From NCBI GenBank assembly GCA_018812885.1, contig JAHJCW010000283.1, forward strand, positions 1-10,041: 10,041 bases of DNA, read 5' to 3'. The notes beneath the pieces were generated by a model, which had not been told where the DNA came from, did not search any database, and was given only the letters and a program-made list of their open reading frames with translations. Of this stretch, positions 6,587 to 10,041 are shown in pieces. A program made the translations under genes and the position numbers. Origin of the DNA: a bacterium. Its GTDB lineage: Bacteria > Fidelibacterota > Marinisomatia > Marinisomatales > JAHJCW01. Numbering within the stretch: the stretch's first letter is position 1; each line of letters begins with the position of its first letter.

Positions 6587-7336
6587 TCACATTTTTTCTT
6601 GGGCTAATAAAGAAGCGCCATACGCACCAACAGTTTGTGGATTTTCTGGCACATAAATAACCTGTTCTAATAATTTAGCGAGTAAATCTCTCATACATGG
6701 ATTTTTCGCTACACCACCAGCAAAAACAATCATTCCATTGGTTGTAACTCTCTTCAGCATACTAATTGTCCGCCTGGCAACCGATTTATGTAACCCTAAA
6801 GCAATATCATTACGGCTCTGTCCTTTTGATATTAAAGAAATAACCTCAGATTCAGCAAAAACAGTACACATACTATTAATTTGAATATCTTTTTTAGCGC
6901 TTAATGCGTGATCGCCAAATTCATTAATATCAAAACCAAGAGTATTTGCCATAACTTCCAGAAATTTACCAGTACCGGCGGCACAACGATCATTCATTTC
7001 AAATTTTTTTATTTTTCCATTATCAAAGAGTGCAATAACTTTACAATCTTGACCGCCAATATCAAGCACTGTTGTTACTGCAGGAAATAATTCTTTGGCA
7101 CCTATGGCATATGCTTTTATTTCAGTTACAGTCGGGCTATCAAATTCTATTTCAACCAGATTTCTACCATAACCAGTTGCCATAATTCGATCATAAGATA
7201 GCCCTTTAAGCAATTTTTTCGTTTGCATCAGTGGATCATAACCTGTTTCAGTTTGTCGGCAATCAACAATTTTACTTTTTTCAGTAATTACGATCTCAAT
7301 CGTTCTTGAACCGATATCAATTCCAGCGCATCTCAT
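6587..7336 (-). CDS. ATP-dependent activator/reductase of the 2-hydroxyacyl-CoA dehydratase (BcrAD/BadFG) family
   Basis: A 249-residue ASKHA-fold ATPase that, as a homodimer, holds one [4Fe-4S] cluster and uses ATP hydrolysis to fire single low-potential electrons into a partner iron-sulfur protein. Visible features: GIDIGSRT (5-12, phosphate-binding loop), ATGYGRN (53-59), DIGGQDCK (92-99), the cluster ligands Cys118 in NDRCAAGTGKFLE and Cys157 in NSMCTVFAESEVI, and FAGGVAKN (205-212, nucleotide binding). Length matches HgdC-type activators and the reductase of double-cubane proteins. It lies 15 bp after the 425-residue partner gene and is surely cotranscribed with it. Its own ribosome binding site is weak, so translation may be coupled. 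Because a single partner subunit is present, I assign it to the DCCP-reductase subgroup rather than to a fermentative dehydratase; the family itself is certain. Confidence 0.95.
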   Translation of the reverse strand: MRCAGIDIGSRTIEIVITEKSKIVDCRQTETGYDPLMQTKKLLKGLSYDRIMATGYGRNLVEIEFDSPTVTEIKAYAIGAKELFPAVTTVLDIGGQDCKVIALFDNGKIKKFEMNDRCAAGTGKFLEVMANTLGFDINEFGDHALSAKKDIQINSMCTVFAESEVISLISKGQSRNDIALGLHKSVARRTISMLKRVTTNGMIVFAGGVAKNPCMRDLLAKLLEQVIYVPENPQTVGAYGASLLAQEKM

Positions 7337-7351
7337 TTTTATAATTCTTCG

Positions 7352-8629
7352 TTATTTTAATTGTTCAATAAACGCTTCAATCCGTGTCTTTAATTGTCCG
7401 ACATCTTCCATACTATAATCGGTTTCCACTCTAAGTATGGGGATGCTATTTTTTTCCAATACTTTTTCAACTGGAATTGATTCCATGATATATGGCTGAC
7501 AAAACTGCAATCCGTAATGAATTACTCCATCAACAGTGTAAGCTTCAACCATCTCTTTTATGTGATTAAGCCGGTCAGGATTTGGGGTAAAAAGCGCACA
7601 ATCAATTTTAAAATATCGGTCAATAATAGCTTCCATGAGTTCATCCACTGTATTTACAGAATCATTTGTCAAATTTCGTACGCCACGTTCACCGACACAA
7701 GATTCTTCGCCGACAATAACGGCGCCTGAAGATTCAATAATCCACGGGAGTTTCCAATTTGGAACAGCCATTGGACAGCCGGATAACAGAATTCGCGGTG
7801 TAGATTCAGGGAAAACGCCTATTTTTTGCTTGATTCGCTGTTCAAGTTCATCACAAATTTTATTAACAGAGTCAGTAAACCGTTCTGGGTTATCATAAAA
7901 GAAGACCTGATTAGTGAGCAGTGCATCTAAACCTGAAATTGGAGACGGATTTGATCTTCTTAAATTTGAAAGACGGTGGATTGCTTTGCGTTTGTTATTA
8001 ACAATTTGAATGCCTTTCTTTAATGCATCGGTAGTTATTGTTTTTCCGGTTAGATTTTCAACTTCAGTTTTGAAACGATAGTATTCGGATTTCAAAAGTT
8101 TCCGCCCTTGATTTGATTTAACTTGAGGTAAATCCATAACGTATAGATTTTTAACCAAATCATTTAATGTTTCATAGGCTTTTTTCTTGCCGTCACACGT
8201 ATTCTCGCCAACAACTAAATCAGCGCTTTCCAGATACGGGCACACCTTGCCCAACTTAAAGCCGAAAGAAGATTTAATCAGCGCACACGTATTGCGGGGT
8301 AAGAATTGCTCTACTTCTTCAGTCGCAAAATCTGCTCCGGAACAAAGCCCAATTAATGTAGCATTGGCTGCGAGTACTATTTCTTCAGGTACAAAAACAC
8401 AATATGAACCAATAATCTTTCGACCTTGTTCTTTTTCATCAAGCAATTCTTTAATCCGTAATCCATGAACTTCGCTCATAACAAAATCAAAATACTGCAT
8501 AGTTTCGGGACGATGATTTTGAGATAAATAGATATCTCCATAAGCTTTGCTCAGAACATCGAGTAAAGCATCGTGAGCATCTAAATCAAGTCCTAAATCT
8601 GACCACATCTGATGATAATCTTGAGACAT
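7352..8629 (-). CDS. Double-cubane cluster protein-like 2-hydroxyacyl-CoA dehydratase D-component homologue
   Basis: A 425-residue cytoplasmic iron-sulfur protein related to HgdB/BcrC and to E. coli YjiM. Conserved blocks include GSYCVFVPEEIVLAANA (74-90), CSGADFATEEVEQFLPRNTCALIKSSFGF (96-124), GENTCDGKKK (141-150), SGCPMAVPNWKLPW (283-296), GEESCVGERG (307-316) and HYGLQFCQPY (371-380). There are ten Cys residues (77, 96, 115, 130, 145, 259, 285, 311, 344, 377); 77, 115, 145, 285, 311 and 377 lie in conserved blocks and are my candidates for the six cluster ligands. True 2-hydroxyacyl-CoA dehydratases need two different subunits; one subunit with one activator is the arrangement of DCCP, which carries an [Fe8S9] double cubane and reduces small molecules such as acetylene in vitro. 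The natural substrate is unknown. The start is set by AAGGAGG six bases upstream, itself buried in a hairpin (8630-8698). Confidence 0.9.
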   Translation of the reverse strand: MSQDYHQMWSDLGLDLDAHDALLDVLSKAYGDIYLSQNHRPETMQYFDFVMSEVHGLRIKELLDEKEQGRKIIGSYCVFVPEEIVLAANATLIGLCSGADFATEEVEQFLPRNTCALIKSSFGFKLGKVCPYLESADLVVGENTCDGKKKAYETLNDLVKNLYVMDLPQVKSNQGRKLLKSEYYRFKTEVENLTGKTITTDALKKGIQIVNNKRKAIHRLSNLRRSNPSPISGLDALLTNQVFFYDNPERFTDSVNKICDELEQRIKQKIGVFPESTPRILLSGCPMAVPNWKLPWIIESSGAVIVGEESCVGERGVRNLTNDSVNTVDELMEAIIDRYFKIDCALFTPNPDRLNHIKEMVEAYTVDGVIHYGLQFCQPYIMESIPVEKVLEKNSIPILRVETDYSMEDVGQLKTRIEAFIEQLK

Positions 8630-8698
8630 GTTAATCCTCCTTATAGGGTTTGCCGCATGCGTTCTTTGCGTACAAACCTATAAGCTATTAGGATTAAC
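8630..8698 (-). promoter_or_regulatory. Long leader hairpin that sequesters the DCCP ribosome binding site
   Basis: On the minus-strand transcript three nested perfect stems pair: GTTAATCCT (8698-8690) with AGGATTAAC (8638-8630), CTTATAGG (8684-8677) with CCTATAAG (8647-8640), and TTTG (8676-8673) with CAAA (8652-8649). A fourth, CGCA/TGCG, lies inside (8670-8667 with 8657-8654). That makes 25 base pairs, interrupted by small bulges, with a nine-base loop. The AAGGAGG ribosome binding site (8642-8636) and the whole spacer up to the base before the ATG are inside the stem. The structure would block translation unless opened by temperature, a ligand, a protein or an upstream ribosome. A palindromic mobile repeat that happened to land here is the main alternative. 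Confidence 0.65.
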
Positions 8699-8746
8699 GC
8701 TGAAACGCAGCGAATTTATGTTTTATTAATGGCCCGACCGTCCATT
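8698..8746 (-). promoter_or_regulatory. Two further small hairpins in the DCCP leader
   Basis: CGCTG-aaacg-CAGCG (8698-8712) is a perfect 5-bp hairpin that shares one base with the outer stem of the large hairpin. AATGG-cccgaccgt-CCATT (8728-8746) is another 5-bp stem with a GC-rich loop. Both are GC-rich islands in AT-rich DNA, which suggests a structured 5' leader or a compound repeat element. I do not recognise a known riboswitch class. Confidence 0.35.
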
Positions 8747-8756
8747 TATGATTGTT

Positions 8757-8792
8757 TCAAGTGATGGGACTTAATAAATATTGATAATTCAT
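8757..8792 (-). CDS. Possible 11-residue leader ORF upstream of DCCP
   Basis: On the minus strand GAAGGAA (8804-8798) lies five bases before an ATG at 8792 that opens the short frame MNYQYLLSPIT, ending in TGA at 8759-8757. It precedes the structured leader of the DCCP gene by about 10 bases, which would suit a leader peptide, but such short frames arise easily by chance and no codon pattern supports it. Confidence 0.15.
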   Translation of the reverse strand: MNYQYLLSPIT

Positions 8793-8852
8793 AATAATTC
8801 CTTCAAATTTTTAAAAATTTATATTTGGTAATTTTCATATAACGGCTGGTAT

Positions 8853-9125
8853 TTAATTACGTATAATCATTGGTGATAAAAAGTGATCTGGTGCATCCAT
8901 ATAGCCAACCATTGCCTCCCTTACTAATGATTCTCTAATGCTATTATTGGTTAGACTAAATCCATAATTGAAGATCATTATATGTTCATTAAAGGGAGAA
9001 TTATCTGTTGCAAGGCAACCAACAATAAATAGTTTCTTACGAAAAAAAATACAGTAAACTATAAAAAATGAAACTACCAAAGCTATGCTAGTAAAACAAA
9101 TTGTGATTATTTCTGTAGTTGTCAT
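8853..9125 (-). CDS. Hypothetical small one-TM membrane protein
   Basis: A 90-residue protein that I do not recognise. Residues about 5-30 (EIITICFTSIALVVSFFIVYCIFF) form one strong transmembrane helix followed by RKK, so the C-terminal two-thirds should face the cytoplasm. That part (about residues 35-90) contains NYGFSLTNNSIRESLVREAMVGYMDAPDHFLSPMIIRN, with no known motif. No Shine-Dalgarno sequence precedes the ATG. The start codon falls in the outer edge of repeat copy C (9122-9315), so the gene may be truncated or created by the rearrangement there. It lies upstream of the DCCP leader on the same strand. Confidence 0.4.
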   Translation of the reverse strand: MTTTEIITICFTSIALVVSFFIVYCIFFRKKLFIVGCLATDNSPFNEHIMIFNYGFSLTNNSIRESLVREAMVGYMDAPDHFLSPMIIRN

Positions 9126-9315
9126 TTTCGTAATCTAACTAATATTTATACCGAATTTCCGCACCCTATTTTAACATGTTATTTAAATAATTTCAACCAG
9201 TTTTAAAATATCATCCGAAATAATACAAATATTATTCCAAAGCAAATGTTGGTATTTATGGTGAATCAATTTATCCGATTACCTGGAAACCGGACAATAT
9301 ACAACTTTAGTAACA
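9122..9315 (+). repeat. Dispersed repeat, copy C (contains decayed phosphatase 3' end)
   Basis: Bases 9130-9315 align base-for-base, without gaps, to 6054-6239 (about 140 of 186 identical), with a short extension to 9122. Blocks 9178-9196 and 9227-9238 are the best preserved on the non-phosphatase and phosphatase sides respectively. The right third is closely similar to the end of the intact phosphatase gene: GGTGAATCAATTTATCCGAT (9260-9279) is identical to 1790-1809. Confidence 0.8.
9224..9310 (+). pseudogene. 3' end remnant of an AphA-like phosphatase gene (copy C)
   Basis: The frame 9224-9310 reads YKYYSKANVGIYGESIYPITWKPDNIQL and a TAG stop, clearly homologous to the last 23 residues of the intact enzyme (LKYFYKAKVGIFGESIYPIMWKP). 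It ends five residues later than the intact copy. A stop codon lies directly upstream in frame (9221-9223), and no upstream phosphatase motif is present, so this is a remnant. The changes relative to the intact gene include synonymous and conservative substitutions, which suggests that it was once part of a functional paralogue or allele rather than a fresh duplication. Confidence 0.75.
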
Positions 9316-9331
9316 ATTAAGCCCAGTGGAG

Positions 9332-10041
9332 TTAATGAGGCTTAGGCAAATTGCTTTGGCGTAGCGCTTTATTGGGTTTATCGATTATTTTTCTTCCATC
9401 TACTGATGCAATCCACTTATCTCCTATTTTATGCAAATCCACATGATGCATACCTGCCGCATTCCATCCTTTACCTGACTTAGTTACTATCGGTTTATCA
9501 GAAATGACTTTTTCCGCATACGATTTTTCGGTTAGTTCAGTTATTTCAAAAGCGAAAACCTGAAGGCCATACTCTGTATAGCTATCCTGCGCTAGGCGGT
9601 AGGAATGGTCATTAAATGTAAATACTCTGCCTGCCGGTCTGGCGATGTGGTTATCCAATTTTACTATAGGATTCATTGGATGAAGTCTCCAGTCCCCTAA
9701 TAAATTGTTTGAATAATAGAGATTCATGACACCATCATCTGGAGTGGTAGCTACAAACAACCACCACTTATCATTGTACCGAAATATTGAAGGGTCAACA
9801 TAATGATACCCGGCTATTAGATTCCCTATATATTCCCATTGGTCAGGGAATGAGACGGCTTTGTAAAGTCTTACTGATAAGTCCTCGTGACTTTCCGGAA
9901 TTAGATAATAATCATCGTTCCACTTAAAAATATATGGATATGACAAATGGAACGTTTCGTCAATTATAATTTTTTGATATTCCCAATGATAGCCATCTGT
10001 ACTCTCTGCATAGCCAATATCACCTTGATAGGTTTCCCAAT
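9332..10041 (-). CDS. GINT1_N-like five-bladed beta-propeller protein (N-terminus cut by window edge)
   Basis: The visible 235 residues form the C-terminal part of a beta-propeller domain like that at the N-terminus of glucosamine inositolphosphorylceramide transferase 1; bacterial homologues often occur with glycan or formyl-transfer genes, and the fold recalls GH43-type propellers. Repeated blade motifs are visible: GDIGYAESTDGYHWEYQKIIID, FHLSYPYIFKWNDDYYLIPES, VRLYKAVSFPDQWEYI, VDPSIFRYNDKWWLFVATT, LYYSNNLLGDWRLHPMNPIV, ARPAGRVFTFNDHSYRLAQD and GWNAAGMHHVDLHKIGDKWIASVDG. The frame stays open to the right edge, so the real start lies outside the window; the TTG at 9946 is internal, not a start. 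It ends shortly after the last blade (TAA at 9334-9332), so this is a propeller without a C-terminal glycosyltransferase. Activity is unknown. Confidence 0.85.
   Translation of the reverse strand, partial: WETYQGDIGYAESTDGYHWEYQKIIIDETFHLSYPYIFKWNDDYYLIPESHEDLSVRLYKAVSFPDQWEYIGNLIAGYHYVDPSIFRYNDKWWLFVATTPDDGVMNLYYSNNLLGDWRLHPMNPIVKLDNHIARPAGRVFTFNDHSYRLAQDSYTEYGLQVFAFEITELTEKSYAEKVISDKPIVTKSGKGWNAAGMHHVDLHKIGDKWIASVDGRKIIDKPNKALRQSNLPKPH

Noticed and set aside
7517..8468. Plus-strand open frames of 70-93 codons
   Set aside because: All are antisense to the DCCP-like gene and show no protein-like character.
9332..9946. TTG at 9946 as the start of the propeller gene
   Set aside because: The frame continues upstream to the window edge with clear blade motifs (GDIGYAESTDGYHWEY), so the TTG is an internal Leu codon.
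1..10041. tRNA, rRNA or CRISPR array
   Set aside because: I saw no cloverleaf-like sequence, rRNA segment or regularly spaced repeat on either strand.

Overview
The window looks like a chromosomal accessory region of an AT-rich bacterium. Signal peptides ending in FSQ/FAN, genes with little or no Shine-Dalgarno (SD) sequence (hemW, the TetR gene), and the gene set suggest an anaerobic or facultative member of the FCB group (Ignavibacteria- or Bacteroidota-like). That placement is inference; no rRNA or marker gene other than hemW is present.

Layout, left to right. (1) 1-1015, minus: hemW, a heme chaperone, cut by the window edge at its C-terminal end. (2) 1151-1825, plus: an exported class B (AphA-like) HAD acid phosphatase. 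(3) 1920-2657: an IS1016-type (IS1595 family) insertion sequence with recognisable terminal inverted repeats. Its transposase is dead: a 17-bp palindrome replaces the first catalytic-Asp motif and shifts the frame, and there is an in-frame stop further on. (4) 2698-5909, minus: a compact operon encoding a TetR regulator, an exported TPR protein, a MacB/FtsX-type permease and a LolD/MacB-type ATPase. Similar candidate operators lie before the regulator and before the TPR gene. (5) 6587-8629, minus: a single-subunit 2-hydroxyacyl-CoA-dehydratase-like protein with its ASKHA-type ATP-dependent activator, an arrangement matching the double-cubane cluster protein (DCCP) and its reductase. Its leader can fold into a long hairpin that buries the whole SD sequence. 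(6) 8853-9125, minus: a small one-TM hypothetical protein. (7) 9332-10041, minus: the C-terminal part of a five-bladed beta-propeller protein like the N-terminal domain of glucosamine inositolphosphorylceramide transferase (GINT1_N-like), cut by the right edge.

One signal that ordinary annotation does not explain links these blocks. The 3' end of the acid phosphatase gene is present three times in the same orientation: in the intact gene (about 1756-1825), and as decayed, non-functional ends at about 6148-6228 and 9224-9310. The two decayed copies sit in a longer ungapped 186-bp repeat (6054-6239 and 9130-9315, about 75% identical by hand count) that flanks the DCCP module. Every cargo gene between the copies is on the minus strand. 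The region may have grown by repeated duplication or insertion at the end of this phosphatase gene, although no integrase is visible.

Functionally the blocks are separate: heme insertion (HemW), periplasmic phosphate release (phosphatase), TetR-controlled export or envelope stress (ABC operon), ATP-driven low-potential electron transfer to an unknown substrate (DCCP pair), and probably surface glycan metabolism (propeller protein).
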